DNA of 64,000 nucleotides from contig JAJEKV010000031.1 of NCBI GenBank assembly GCA_021234155.1, positions 5,656,748 through 5,720,747 of the forward strand. The letters run 5' to 3'. This document shows positions 34,290 to 46,591 of this stretch, in pieces. Numbering within the stretch: the stretch's first letter is position 1; each line of letters begins with the position of its first letter. The position numbers were made by a program, and so were the translations under genes. Under the pieces are notes generated by a model. That model was not told where the DNA came from, did no database searches, and was given only the letters and a program-made list of their open reading frames with translations. The stretch is from Isoetes taiwanensis (lineage: Eukaryota > Streptophyta > Lycopodiopsida > Isoetales > Isoetaceae).

Positions 34290-37200
34290 ATGTGCCTTCG
34301 GGCGTCTTCCTGGAATTGTCGAGGTTTCCCATGGTAGAAGGGGGATAGTCTCAACTCTGTTGCTGTAGATATGGATCTCATCTTCCTCATGGAGACATGG
34401 GAGCATGCAGGACACAGGCTACCCGATCTTCTAGGCTATCAACATTTCTCAGTCTTCAATAGCTGCACAGGCAAGAGGGGACATGGAGGGGTTGCTCGTT
34501 ATTACCGGGAGTCTTTGGCAAATGTCGGTCTTCCCCGCACAAGATTGGCGGACACAACCGTACTTGTGGGTGCAGGTGTGTAATTGTAGTGGCAACCCTC
34601 TCTTCTTGGCTGCTTGCTACTTTCCACATGCAGAAAGCAACTTTTACCATGCCCACTCAGATGTGGACAGGCTAGCTCCATATGTCGATCTATATGATGA
34701 CATACAGCAACATAGACAGTTGGGTACCAACTCCTTGGGGACTTCAATGCACGGACAGGAGTAGAGCAGCCCATGAGACTTGATCCTTTGGCTCAGGATG
34801 TGTTAAATACCGCGCTTCACCTGAGAGGGCTTGGCCACTAACATCGATGATAGTCGTCACGCTTTTAAGGTGCGCTGTTTCTACTATGTGGTGTCTTTGA
34901 CTTGGTAATTTGTAATGGCCTGGCACAGTGGCCTTCCACCTGTAAGTGCACCTGCAGACAAGAGAATCAGGGTGGAGGATCTAGTGTGGTGGACTATCTA
35001 TTAGTCACCTTCCACTCTACCTGCAGTTGGCTTGGCAGGCTACTAGAACCCCTTCTACGGCAGCTCCTCGTCTACCTCACTTGCGATTGGATTATGAGCA
35101 GGCAAAGGATTATGCTGATATGCTCATAGATGATCTTTCAGGAATTTTGTAGGCCCCCACACTAGAGCAGCAAACGGATCAGCTGATTGAGCTACTTGGT
35201 ACTGTCGCAGAAAGATGTTTTGGGATAGCATGCCCGAGAAGTATCACAGGGACTGCAACATTCCCGCATAATCGGTGGTTTGATGCTGAGTGTAAGGAAT
35301 ACAAATGCCGGCTCCGCCAGATCACAGATCCTGCAATGCGCCCACATGCCACCACACAGTATCGTGCTTTCTTGAAGGCAAAGAAATCTCAGTACATTGC
35401 ACGTCATCAAAGGGAAATGTTTTACATGTTGAAAAGCCATCCTAGAACCTTTTGGCGCAAGGTTCTTCGAAAGCCAGCCCAGCCTACGGGGAACATCACT
35501 AATGAGTAGTGGGAACAATACTTGCAGCAACTCTATGATCCTCAAGGGACACGAGCACTCATACCCCCACAGAATGGTCCGACATTAGAAATCACAGAGG
35601 ATGATGTTACCCAGGGTCTGCAGCGTTTGGCCAATGGGAAAGCAACGGACCTGGATGGTATGCAGGCAGAGTTGCTCAAGTGGGCAAGGGAGCCTGTGGT
35701 ACCAGTCCTAACCGCTATGTTAGAGCACTACAGGAAGGATTTCCCCAGCAGTGGACCACAAGCAGAGTTGTCCCCATTTACAAGGCAGGAGATACACATA
35801 GTCCAACCAATTACCGAACAATCATGGTCAGTTTGGTGTTTGCCAAACTGCTAGCTGGCATTATTGTGCAACAGTTGACCAGGTGGGCAGAAGCAACAGG
35901 TGTGCGAGCTCTCACGCAAGCAGGGTTCAGACCCCGGCATTCAACCATTGATCATATCTTCACATTGAGGACTTTGGTTGAGGATAGCAGAAACCGTCGG
36001 CGGGACCTGTATTGTTGCTTTGTTGACTTTGCGAAGGCTTTTGACACTGTGCCTCGGGAAAAGTTATGGGAAAGATTGCGGCAACTGGAGGTTCCTGTGG
36101 ATATGCAAAATGCAGTATACAGGTTGTACGAGAGTTGTTCAGGTCAGATGCGGATGACGGGACAACCATTCACTAGCAGTATTGGGGTCCGCCAGGGATG
36201 TCCTCTTTCCCCAACATTGTTTGGTCTGTACATTGACCAGTTGGAACACTGGCTCATGGACAATGGGGGTGGCGGGACCCAACTTTTGCATCAGGTCATC
36301 ATGCAACTCATCTATGCAGATGATGTTGACCTCTTAGCTCACACTCCAGAGGATATACAGTCTCACCTAGATGCTCTAGATACATTCTGCCAGGCCATAG
36401 ACATGAACGTCAATCTGGCCAAGACTAAGGTGGTCCTAATCTCATCCTCGCGCCATTCAAGGCCCCCTTCATTCACTTATTGAGGGCAACAAGTGGAGGT
36501 GACACCCACCTACAAGTATCTGGGAGTGGAGTTTCCTTCTACACTATGCTGGGACACTTCCATAAGATTGCGTGTAGCAGAAGGCTGGAAAGCACTTTAT
36601 GCAATGCAGAACAATAACCACAGAGCAGAATTGTATGATTGGGGACATCAGGCACATCTATTCAGGGTATTGGTAGAGCCCGTTCTTTTGTACGGGGTTG
36701 AAGTATGGGGCCCAGTGGTGTCCCTTGCTACTTGGAGCGACTTAGAACAGGTGCAGAAGGCCTTCTTAGCACAGGCACTCGGAGTGAAATCCACGGTCCC
36801 ATATCAAATTTTGTTGCAGGAGACAGGTTTCCTGCCACTTCAGCAAGCGGCCCTTGATAGACACATCGTCTATTTCCAGAGGTAGTAAATATGGATGATG
36901 ATCGTCTACCGCACTTGGCTTATGCAGTGGCAATGGGACCACAACGACTCAAGAATTGTTGGAAGGATAAAAGAGCGCAGTGGCTAACTAGATGGAATGT
37001 CCAAGAGCACATGTGCATCTAGGTAGAAACAGAGGCAGATCGCGACAGCCTGAGATGTTACCTTGATGCTTGTTTCTCCATCAAGCTTTGGGATTCCAGG
37101 GCTTTGGAGCAAGTCAAAACAGCACATTACAAGCAGCAGATAAATCCCACATTAGAACGAGGCCCACAGCGCTACCTACGTTCACATCTGCCCATGAAAA

Positions 37201-37484
37201 AGCGCAGGCATATCGTCTCCATTCGCACAGGTGCCCACCATCTCCAGATTGAGACAGGTCGATGGATTGGGGAGCCACGTCAGGATAGGATTTGTCAGTG
37301 CTGCCAGACGGGAGCTGTTGAGGATGAGTGTCACACTTTCCAGAGCTGCCCGGCATATGATCAGATTCGGACGCGCTATGCTCAGTTGATTAGACCTGAT
37401 GAGCCGCTACACATGATACTGGGCACGACTTCGGTGCGCTCACTCAGATCATACATTCAGGAAGTACTGGACTTGAGGGCTTAG
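34290..37484 (+). pseudogene. LINE ORF2: endonuclease, reverse transcriptase, zinc knuckle
   Basis: The frame opens near the ATG at 34290 with 'SWNCRGFPW', meets a stop, then gives 'METWEH' and 'GHGGVARYY', all apurinic-type endonuclease motifs. 'GDFNARTG' near 34740 and 'SSVVDYLLV' near 34980 follow in other frames. The RT has 'ANGKATDLDG', then from 35680 a 268-codon frame with 'GFRPRHSTIDHIF', 'FVDFAKAFDTVP', 'GVRQGCPLSPTLFG' and catalytic 'IYADDVDLL', a TGA at 36481-36483, then the thumb region to 36885. The last frame (37104-37484) ends in a C-x2-C...H...C knuckle ('CQCC', 'DECHTF', 'SCPAY'). The enzyme nicks DNA and copies the LINE RNA at the target. The RT core is intact, but the whole is broken. 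Confidence 0.88.
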
Positions 37485-37668
37485 ATATGCCCCCAGTCAA
37501 CCATTTAATCGTTGTCAGCAGTCTTATTGCTGCCACGGTTTTTCCCTCGAAAACCCTTCGGGGCGGGGGTTTTTTAATCCGGGTAGTAATGTGACTGCTG
37601 CGCTTTTTGTATTGGGTCCCATAGGCCGATTGATCTCCGTGGACGATAAAAACAATTCTATTCTATTA
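37485..37668 (+). other. LINE family A 3' UTR and TTCTA tail
   Basis: Conserved parts are 'cacggtttttccctcg', a G-rich/T-rich hairpin-like stretch ('cgaaaacccttcggggcggg'), 'gggtcccataggcc' and 'ctccgtggacgataaaaa', ending in TTCTA units. Its repeated occurrence in the window marks it as the region the LINE enzyme recognises. Confidence 0.75.
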
Positions 37669-37670
37669 CT

Positions 37671-38259
37671 TTGTGGAATCTAGGTTATTTGTATTCTAGC
37701 ATTATTAATCTGCACCAACAAGAGGTGCACTTGGTAAATCAATTGAACAAGAGAGGCTAAGCGTATGACCTTAAGAGCCAAGTTCAATTACTTCAACTAT
37801 TGATGATGCTAGCTCTACTCAGTTTTTAAATAGCTAAGCAAAGACTCATAAACAACTTTATCCCACAGGTTATGGATGATCAAGATATATCTCAATCACA
37901 ATCAAGCTTCTCTTACGAGGGGCAAGTGAAAAACACTAATAAGCCTTAGCAATGCTATCTTGAGCATGTTGAAGAACACAGTCATTTGGCACATGCAGAC
38001 CTTCGTAGACAATTAGTCCTCTTCTTTTTCAAATAGTCTAAAGCAATATAAGCGCACTTTGTGTGAACAAGGTAGACAAACTTGTCCGTGCTCTTAGGTC
38101 ATTTGACACTATACTTCTATACTCTTGTAATGAGCATCGACACCCACATATTTCGCCATAGGCAAAGCTGGAACAACATGCCAAGAAGACTAGACTACTA
38201 AAAGTTTTGTGCTTTGGAGATTAACTCAAAAAAGACATGCATTCTTTCTTTCTTTCCTG
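37671..38259. other. No gene recognised
   Basis: This is AT-rich unique-looking sequence with no open frame of note. Confidence 0.5.
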
Positions 38260-38447
<188 letters not shown>

Positions 38448-38976
38448 TATTGAGACGTCCATGGTATGGTGACGTACTCGTGATTTCGCCATGTATTATA
38501 CATGTATCTATACAAGGCATACAATAGACGCATTCTCTCCCCACTTTAAAAATGATGTTGTCCTTAGCATCAAGACTACTCCCGGCACAAGTGTCACTCC
38601 GGTAACACAATGCATGTGTAAATGTCTCCCATCCTTAAAAGAAAGTAATACAGAAATGAAAGGTACATTATGGATTGGGAGTCCGAGCCACTGGAGATGT
38701 TTTGGCAAAATTGAAAAATTGCTAAGAGGCCGTAGAAGACTAATTGAAGAGAGAATACATGAATTAGAACATTAACTAGAAGGGGGCTAAGTAATTGAAT
38801 GACATTGCGCAGAATGCGGCATAGTGATTCATTGGAATATTCTAATAAGCATAAAAATGATTGGGAGGTCCACGGGGGAATGAATATGGTGATATAGACC
38901 ATGGTCCTATGCCACTGATTATAAGAGAAGCGGAATCACAAAAAAGGGTGGAAAATATCTCCATTCTTAAGTATGT

Positions 38977-39170
38977 AAAGTTGTCTAGGGGTGTTGGTTA
39001 GAGGATTCCTCAAAAAAGTTTTATTCTTCTTTTATGGGGGGTTCGAGTCCCTGTATCGACACAATTGACAACAATTGCAATTACAGTGCGACCAATCATT
39101 TCTAAGTGTATTTGTGCTGGTCACACGCTGGCCATATGGGAGCCGTAGGATGGCGAATCTGACGACTGCA
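38977..39170 (+). mobile_element. Putative tRNA-derived SINE, copy B
   Basis: A tRNA-like head has an A-box-like 'TAGGGGTGTTGGTTAGAGG' (38984-39003) and a B-box 'GGGTTCGAGTCCC' (39039-39051) whose T-arm can partly pair. About 90 bases further on is the 29-base block 39140-39168, closely similar to 8555-8584 of copy A. A shorter shared 'TGGCCA' part precedes it in both. The acceptor stem does not pair, so this is not a working tRNA gene. No poly-A or clear target-site duplication was found. Confidence 0.5.
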
Positions 39171-39328
39171 TGGGGTGTTGGGCGTGACGGGTGCGAATAT
39201 GCAATATATATGTCGCAGTGAGAAGAATGAGGGATGGCAATCACATTAAAACGCATGAACCCAATGGATGTAATGCATATACAGATATAAAAAATACTGA
39301 AGGTATTAATATTGATAATATCGAAAGA

Positions 39329-39475
39329 CTTTTAAGATGACATGGGTTGTGTAACAACCTTTTATATATAGGGAGTATCTGCGATTTTATTTTGGAGTGA
39401 ATTGACTAAATTGCACTTTTAAGATGACATGGGTTGTGTTTAGATGTATATTCACACGGGGGGGGTGACTCTGGA
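39329..39475 (-). repeat. Element terminus shared with 57066-57117, plus a 24-bp direct repeat
   Basis: The reverse complement of 39430-39475 ('cccccccgtgtgaatat', 'catctaaac') matches 57083-57117 ('cccccgtgtgaatat', 'catccaaac'), including a 'gctctc' further out. Inside it 'cttttaagatgacatgggtt' occurs at 39328 and 39415. It looks like one end of a small DNA element. Confidence 0.5.
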
Positions 39476-40506
39476 CATTGAGAGCTGTTAGATGGGCATA
39501 TTTGTTAGTTATTCCTCAATCTAAACCGTAGAACCACAAATAGAAAGAACAAATAGCCCTTCCAGCTTGAATGTTGGAGCTAATGTAATGGAAGACATAA
39601 GCACATAATCATATGAATATGAATAGTATTCAAAGAACTTTATTTGCCTTCAAGTCTGTCTTCCATGGAAATGTTGTAATGTAGGGCTATAACTGAAGTA
39701 GTACACGGACATCTAGATCCATAACTTGTAATGTTCAGAGTCGATAAAGAAAAAAAAGGATATTTTAACAACAACAAAAACAAAAACAACAATAACAATA
39801 ACAATAACATGACAGAGTGTACTGCAATAGCAGTGTGTCGAAATATTTGGCATTTCTGGATGCAGCTTGAATTGTTAATCTAACTATAAAATAGTGATAA
39901 CATGGAGGATGAAATTGTGGGAATAACATTAATTCCCTTTAATGCCAAAGAAAATATGAGTTAGCATGTAGTACCACGTAATGAATTGAGGAAAAGTTTT
40001 CAGAGATAACCTCAATTGTGTGAACATGGTATTCCTCTTTAGTTGAATATCTAGAAATCTGAGAGCAAAAGTCCAGGTAAACAATAAATGAATGAAGAAT
40101 CTGAAAATGTGAAGGTTAAAACCGAAGGTATCAAATAAAGTATACCCTTTGCTGCTCCAAGGCTCCTTCACAAGGTTCAAGAGCCTCCATAACTACTTTA
40201 ATAGCAAGAAATACACAGATCTCAAGGGGTGCAAAAAAGTTTCTAGGTTGCTAGAGCATAAAGATTTATTTCCTGGAAAAGAATACATTTATATGAAGAT
40301 AATATTTGAGATGCAACCTAAAGCTAGCTACAATTTGTACAATATGTAAACTCGGCATTTATCAAGCTCATTATAGTGGTGCTTGTAACTAGCTTCCTAT
40401 GGCAACTCCTAGTTCTGAATCAGAAGCATAGCTATTTCCATATCTATTGTGATGAATCTGCTCTCTTAGAATCATCTATGAATCTGAGATTTTGAAACAT
40501 TTTGGA
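39476..40506. other. No gene recognised
   Basis: It contains a low-complexity AAC/AAT tract (39765-39810). The open frames have no motifs. Confidence 0.5.
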
Positions 40507-40675
40507 CTACGTAATCTACGGGAGGGTGAACATTCCACCCCATAGGGCCTCGAGGCGGGCCGCCAGCTGAGGCAGTGCACGAGCAGCGGAGCCGCAAGTG
40601 TCGCCGAGGCTGCGTGCATCATTGAGAGGCCCTGTGAGGGTGGAATGCCCCCCATCCCATAGATTGCAGGACGTA
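40507..40675. mobile_element. Small foldback (MITE-like) element
   Basis: The arms 40507-40551 and 40626-40675 are inverted copies with small gaps. They share 'acattccaccc' against 'gggtggaatgc', 'agggcctc' against 'gaggccct', and the outer 'tacgt' against 'acgta'. The 74-base centre is GC-rich, unlike its AT-rich surroundings. The target-site duplication is unclear. Confidence 0.6.
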
Positions 40676-41394
40676 ATAAATTGTAGGTCCAAATTACGAA
40701 CATGATCGTAGCTATGGCGAATGTTCTGTTGTAGAAACTAACTAGTTTCTGGCCTTAGAAAGCTTCAAATCAGAAATAATCAACTTCTTCTGAGCTTAAC
40801 TTCTATTTCTAGCTCAGAGAAAACAGAGCTCTCTGTTTTGATGACCTTGTTGAATAATCCAAAGATAGGAAAAATCCAAAGAGGCATGAAAATTGCTTCC
40901 CATATTACTCAACCGAGTGGCGTATGGCCTCAGCTATGGCTGCCGTAGCTTCCTTGCCCAAGTTGAAAGTAAATCCGAAGCATTCATCTATGCATGTATG
41001 TCACTAATTCCTAAGCAGCTTTGCCATTGCGAAGCTTAAGTCATGGCTTGATTCCTACAGAGCTGTTGGCTTCCGCTTTGCTGAATGTGACACAATGTAA
41101 TAATGCAAATCCCTGCGGCTTTGGCTTTGTTAAATCTGAGGGCGACTGAAGACATAATGCAAACAGCCGTGAATCTTAGGGCTTTAGATAAAACATGCAA
41201 AAAAGGCTGGAACAAACAGGCAAGCGGCGGCGCCGCTCTGCAAGTGGAAGAGGATATTGCGTGAAAATAGAACACACACAATTTCACAGTAATTTGGACC
41301 TACTGTTTATTACGGCAGCTTCATCTTGTTACAGCTTTTAAGAGCTGGAAGACCGCCTAGGGGCAGTAGTTGTGAGTTGGCCTTGGAAGTGCCA

Positions 41395-41880
41395 CTAGGT
41401 GGCCTGGGAACCCTTGACTTTCCCAGCTTGGATCCATGTCTCATCTGCGTTCCAGATTCTCGAGGGAGGAAAGCTAAACTCATCATACACCTCTTTCAGC
41501 CCTGTGTAAAAGCCATCCAGGTTGGCTTGATTCATTGCCCGGGCATGTGAAACCTCCAATGTTTCGGCACTCTTGAGAGAGATCTCAGGGTGTCTTTGCT
41601 TGAAAAGTTTCCACCATTTGCTCCCTGGCACACAATCAAAGGCCGACTTACCCTCCCTTGCCATCTCGGCTGCACGTTCCTTTACAACGGCTAGCGTCAC
41701 ACCCATTCCCTGCTCTGCCCTGCCTATTGCCGAATCAACCAATTCCTTTTCTTGGGCTGGTGTCAGGATTTGGGGGTGCTTTGTATTCTTTTTTGAAATC
41801 TGCCCATACAGCCAATCCCTGATGGACGACTCTGGTATGTCAAACCGTCTAGATGCCTCTCTAATTGAAATTCTATTCAC
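41395..41880 (-). pseudogene. Pogo-type (Tc1/mariner superfamily) transposase fragment
   Basis: The minus frame from 41880 (opening with GTG, so the true start is upstream or in another exon) reads 'SIREASRRFDIPESSIRDW', a psq-type helix-turn-helix. A second CENP-B/Tc5-type DNA-binding region follows, with 'LTPAQEKELVD' and 'KWWKLFKQRHPEISL'. It ends at 'RIWNADETW', the first Asp of the DDE catalytic domain, then 'GKVKGSQAT' and a stop. The remaining DDE domain is absent, so it cannot cut DNA. A donor-like 'gaggtaagt' sits at its 5' edge. It may alternatively be the DNA-binding part of a domesticated CENP-B-like gene, but no further exons were recognised. Confidence 0.7.
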
Positions 41881-41889
41881 TTACCTCAT

Positions 41890-42986
41890 CAAGAGTGTTC
41901 GACATCTCTTCCTCGGTTCCTTATGTAGGGTAAGCTTTTGCTTATGGACAAGCTACTGCAACATGGCTAAATTTGATTGGCACCATGGGCATCATCGAGA
42001 ATTGAACTTCTAAGCACATGTATTATTAAATAATGTAATGAACATGTCATGTTATCATCTATGTCATTGCACCACTGTTGTCTTGGTATATGATGTCTAT
42101 TGGATCCTCCGTGGTTGGGCTTCTAGGTTTGGTGGCCTAGGTTGCTCCAGCATGCTCATGTTCATCTGTGATTCTCTGCGATACTCTTGTGTTTTGTGAT
42201 ACCGGGCGTAGTTTCCCTGATCAGGAGGCTATGTCAACTCTTGTGACTCCATGGTAAGAGGTCCTCCAATGCCAGACATGGGCTGGGAAGGTATGTGCAT
42301 ACGAGGTTCACTCCACCACTCCCGCTACAAGGGATGACATAGGACAACAAGAGCATATTTTTCTTCCAATTGTACAATACATGTATCGAACTAACATCAT
42401 TAAGTATGTTTGCTCCAAACCTTATAGTATCTTACTGATCTTGCTACACATTATATTCCAACATGTGGGGACATACTCCACAAATGAGCATCTTTTTCTA
42501 AGATTCAAAATAAGGCATAACTCATGAATATGCCCATTCAACAGCTTTTGATGCCTGAAGACAGCCATTGTATGAACATGCACCCAAACAAAAAGGACAA
42601 AACTCAGTTTGTATGCATGGGACCCACAGCTCCATCACAATTGACCCACTAATGGGCTTACCAGAAATGAAAACTGGCATGTTTCCTATTTCACAAGGCA
42701 ACAGCAAATCAGATTGAATGTTAAAACAAACCTGCTGGATTTTCAAGCATGGAGCATAAGCAACAAAATCAAACATGAAATTGATTTCGCAGGGGTAAGT
42801 CCATATCTTTTCAGACTCTGCCTGCCACGATCCAACTACCGGATGGTGTCTCCAAAAACATGAAGTTTTCCAAAAGGGATGCAAGCCTAAATCTAGAATA
42901 CTCATGGTATCGAAAAAACCCTGCTCTAAAAAAATATATCCCATGCTCCCAACAAAAAAAGAAAGTTTTATCTATATACATGTTCC
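41890..42986. other. No gene recognised
   Basis: The minus frame at 42522-42944 (about 140 codons, Cys- and Trp-rich) has no motif I can place. No RNA gene was seen. Confidence 0.4.
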
Positions 42987-43440
42987 CACCTTAAAATAGA
43001 ATAGAATAGAATAGAATAGATTTTTTATCGTCTATGGAGACTAATTGGCCTATGGGACCCAAACAAAAAGAGAGCAGCAAGCGTATTGCTGTCAGGACTA
43101 ACCCCCCTCCGGAAGGGTTTTCGAGGGAAAAACCTTAGCAGTAATAAGTATGCTAGTACATTATACAATTGTATAGGACAATTCAATACTGTCCCGGAGG
43201 ACACAACTGAGTCCGTGCATCCATAGCCTCCTGGAGGTATGACCCCAACAAGCCCACGAACGCCGTATTCAGTAACTCATGCAACGGCTCGCCAGGCACT
43301 AGTAACCGAACATACTGTGCTCAGATATGGGCAAACGCTGGCCAGATCTGGAGGGCATGACATTCATCTTCAATGGTGCCCTGGTGGCAACACTGACAAA
43401 GCCTCTCCTCCCGTGCTTCCCGAGTCCAGCACTCAACCTG
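42987..43440 (-). mobile_element. 5'-truncated LINE (family A) with C-terminal knuckle and TTCTA tail
   Basis: On the minus strand, from 43440, one frame reads 'EERLCQCCHQGTIEDECHAL' then 'AQYVRLLVPGEPLHELL' and 'GSYLQEAM'. This is the same C-terminus as 37265-37484, with the last knuckle Cys changed to Trp. The family 3' UTR follows, and the tail (AGAATAG units on the plus strand) ends at about 42995. It shows that the zinc knuckle is a constant part of this family. Confidence 0.85.
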
Positions 43441-43596
43441 ATTGCTTTTGTGATTATAGTTGCATTGAATTTCAACTAGGCTAAACTCCATTGCATTTTC
43501 AACTTAATTGCATTTTTTTCTACCTCACATTCAATTTCTTTTGGGATGTAGTTGTGATATAACTGGTAGTCCTTATGACCCTTGTAATTCTTCCTC

Positions 43597-43704
43597 CGTC
43601 TTCTTGAGAAAAAAGACACCTTCAATTTAACTTTTTATTCTATTCATTTCCGTCTTCTTGAGAAAAAAGACACCTTCAATTTAACTTTTTATTCTATTCA
43701 TTTT
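43597..43704. repeat. 54-bp tandem duplication
   Basis: The unit beginning 'cgtcttcttgagaaaaaag' occurs at 43597 and 43651, nearly identical. Confidence 0.92.
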
Positions 43705-46040
43705 TTAAAGACTTCCATGTTTACATTATTCTTACAAGAAATTTATCGCGGTGGCCAAGACCATCGCGAACATTTCTTTGGTTCCTAAGCCTACAATGTT
43801 GAACCCAGGGTTTGAACCTGCATTTCTGCCTAGGGGTGTTTCTAACCACCTTGGAATTGTTATTAAATGGGTTCCCATTAATGAATTTATTGCCCATTCA
43901 AAGAATCAATCATACACGATTAACCAAAAGGCAAGCACTGTAAACAGATGCTCACAACCCCTAAAAAGAACTTACCCTGGCAAAATTGTGGACGCAAAAA
44001 ACCAGCGTTCTAGTGATGCATAAGGTGTGGTGCACTTGTTATTGAACCTTTTTTTTTAATATGGCTTTATGGAGGTTAAATCTAAGGCAAGAGATTCATA
44101 TACTTTAAAATTTGTAGTGAAAAAATGAGAGTTGGGAAAGAGTATAGTTTAAATCACATAAATGTTATTCTTATAGTGTTGAGCATCCTCCTATCGAGCA
44201 TATCCAGCAATCACTATATATAGTCCAAGTGAACATGTTCTCTTCAAATGGACTGGAATTAATGTCTAGCATCCAGCAATCAATATAGTCCAAGTGACCA
44301 TGTTCTCAAAGGTAACTTTATTTAGACGAATCTGTTACATCTCAATGACAGTGCTCCCAGTTATCAACATACATCGGCATATTCAGGATTTTTATTATAT
44401 TCTATTTACCAAAATTTCTAAATCTCTTTTCTAAGTCCTCCAAGCTCAGATCCAAACACCACATAAGTTATTTTGTGCTCCTTTTTCCTCTGTGTTTTTT
44501 TTTTTTTTTTCGGTAGTTGTCTGCTGCAAAACTAAATTGTCCCTATTACAGCAAAACTGTCCCTAACAATGATTTTGTCTGAAATATCGTTGATTCTTTG
44601 ATCCCACAAAAGGTTCCAAATGCCAGATCATTTTCTTTTATTCTAGGTTTGTTATCTGCAGATTGATATATCTTTTGTCTTGCTTCAGATATTATGATCA
44701 CTAGGCTTGAATAAATTCAGATATTATGTGCCTAGCTAAATCTGAGCCTTCCTGAAAACTTCAGAGGATGAAATAATGATGTTATTTCATTGCCTTGGCT
44801 GTAGGTGTCAAGGCCATGATGAGCCCTGGGCATGTTTCTTCAACAGATGTTTGAGTAGAGTTGCAGAAAACCATGAGTGCATTGATTTTGTTCGAAAGCC
44901 ACAAATCTGTGGAGCTTAAGTGAGATTGTAGTGCCACAAAAAAGATTCTGTTAGACTGATAGTATGTTGCCTCTACAGCTGGGCCTATGTCGCTGAAAGA
45001 CGGCTTTTGTACGTTGTTTTACAAATCCAAGTAGGGTTTGCACTGATTGTCAGATGCAATGGAAAGTGTGCGAAGTAAATGGACGGATGTTGCAACAGAT
45101 TCTTTATACTAGGTAAAGTGCTTCATTCTTTGGTGATATACAGGTCGGTGGATCAATTTTACCTGATTGTTGGTCAATTTTGTAGGATGTGATCGCCTTT
45201 TGGTGCAGAGAATCCTTAGCTCTAACCTTCTTAAGCTCTAAGCTCCTAAGCTATAAGCTCTAAGCATACCTGAGTTCCGCCTGACGGGGAGAGGGACTGC
45301 CACCAGCTTTAGTTTAGACATATTGAAGTCTTCCGTGTCTCCATCAGCCCTGCCAGAAATCGATGTCTTGTTTCTGCCATAGCCATAACCAAAAGCAGAA
45401 AGGGAAAGAAACCTCATTGCCTTCTTTAAGCTCCTCGCTGCGCCATCTTAATACGCCAAGGTAATAAGTTGGAATGATCGAAACTAAGCACGCGAATTTC
45501 AGAGGTTGCTTGAAAGCTCACGCAACCCAGATTGCTTGCAGAGGAAGAAAGGGTCGTAATTGAGCAGGACCAGATAAGAAAGAGGGCGTCACCTTTTTTT
45601 TTAGTTATTATTTTTAGGGGCCCGTGTCGTACAAGTCCGAAGAAGTCCATCAAACCTCCGGACAAAATTGAAAATTTGCATGTTGTCTACAAATTTGTCG
45701 GAAGCCCTTCCTAACAAAATGTTGTGTTAAACGGAATATTGTCGACTGGAAAAAAAAGAGCCGGAAAATTTGCAACACATTTTGCAAACGTCCGGAAATG
45801 CTACGGGTACACATGTCTAGGGTTTTTTTTACCTAGGTATTTTTGTTTCGTTGCTGCTTGGACGGCGGCCATATCCGATCCGGCGATCCGGCGCCCCCCA
45901 TCAATTACGGCTTCTTCTTCTTCGGCTTCCACCCTGCCCTGCCTGCAATAAGATCCGCCAGCTGCTCATCAGCCGTCAGTCATGAAGGCCCTTGGCCTTG
46001 AAATGGAGGGAAACCCATACGTTTTTTGGGTTTCATTTTT
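43705..46040. other. No gene recognised; possible 5' region of the hAT-type gene at its end
   Basis: A partial duplication lies at 44200-44310 ('atccagcaatca', 'tagtccaagtga'). From about 45850 the sequence becomes GC-rich with CTT repeats, like a plant 5' leader, and an ATG frame starts at 45982. No domain was found. Confidence 0.4.
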
Positions 46041-46124
46041 AGAGCACCGTTTGCTGCTGTTGAGAGTGAAGAGGGCTCAGATAGAGCACCGTTTGCTGCT
46101 GTTGAGAGTGAAGAAGGCTCAGAG
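46041..46124. repeat. 42-bp tandem duplication
   Basis: The unit starting 'agagcaccgtttgctgctgt' occurs at 46041 and 46083. It lies within a small open frame that starts at 45982. Confidence 0.9.
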
Positions 46125-46199
46125 ATGTTTGTTTGCTCTGTTTCTTATTGGTCTGAAACAGCTTGGAAAGGTATGTATACTCCATCTAATCTTCTTATT

Positions 46200-46450
46200 G
46201 CATAAAGAGTTACTGTTTTCTAATCCTTTTTACACCTCCAACAGCATCAAGTGAGGTGCTTTAATCAATCTAAACTGTACAAAAGAGCCAATCTCATCTT
46301 TTGTTCAAGGTATGTTAAAGTGCCAAATATACCAATATCCAAGGAATTACTGTTTTTTAAGCTTTTCTACACCTCTAACAGCATCAACAGAGCAGCTTCA
46401 ACTCAATGTAAACTGTACAAGAGAGCCTTTCTTCAAGGTATGTTAAAGTG
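46200..46450. repeat. Duplicated segment of about 130 bp with splice-like ends
   Basis: Each copy has 'ttactgtttt', 'acacctc.aacagcatcaa' and 'aaactgtacaa.agagcc' and ends 'caaggtatgttaaagtg', which looks like a 5' splice site. These may be duplicated leader exons upstream of the hAT-type frame. Confidence 0.65.
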
Positions 46451-46591
46451 GCCTTTATATGTGTGTGTGTTTTATTTTTTATTTTTTAAGATGTAAAATG
46501 CTGAATACAATCAGTTTTAGAGCATTTTTTTTAAATTATGTTACATTCCTTATTAACAATACTTGCTCTGTTTGATTTTAGGAGACATTCA

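Larger units (their letters stand above)
32500..37670 (+). mobile_element. Near full-length LINE (family A) with TTCTA tail
   Basis: Order: an ORF1-like coiled-coil region (32523-33830), an apurinic-type endonuclease, reverse transcriptase, a C-terminal zinc knuckle (ORF2, 34290-37484), then a 3' UTR ending in a TTCTA tail (37655-37668). The same 3' UTR and tail occur alone at 20098, 22240, 29962, 30180 and, inverted, 42987. The 5' edge and target-site duplication were not resolved. Several stops and frameshifts make this copy inactive. A short-repeat tail instead of poly-A is unlike the usual plant L1. Confidence 0.85.

Noticed and set aside
35192-35545. A minus-strand gene of 117 codons
   Set aside because: It is antisense to LINE A ORF2, which has clear endonuclease and RT motifs on the plus strand.
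38977-39060. A functional tRNA gene
   Set aside because: A and B boxes are present, but the acceptor stem does not pair and the anticodon arm cannot be drawn; a SINE head fits better.
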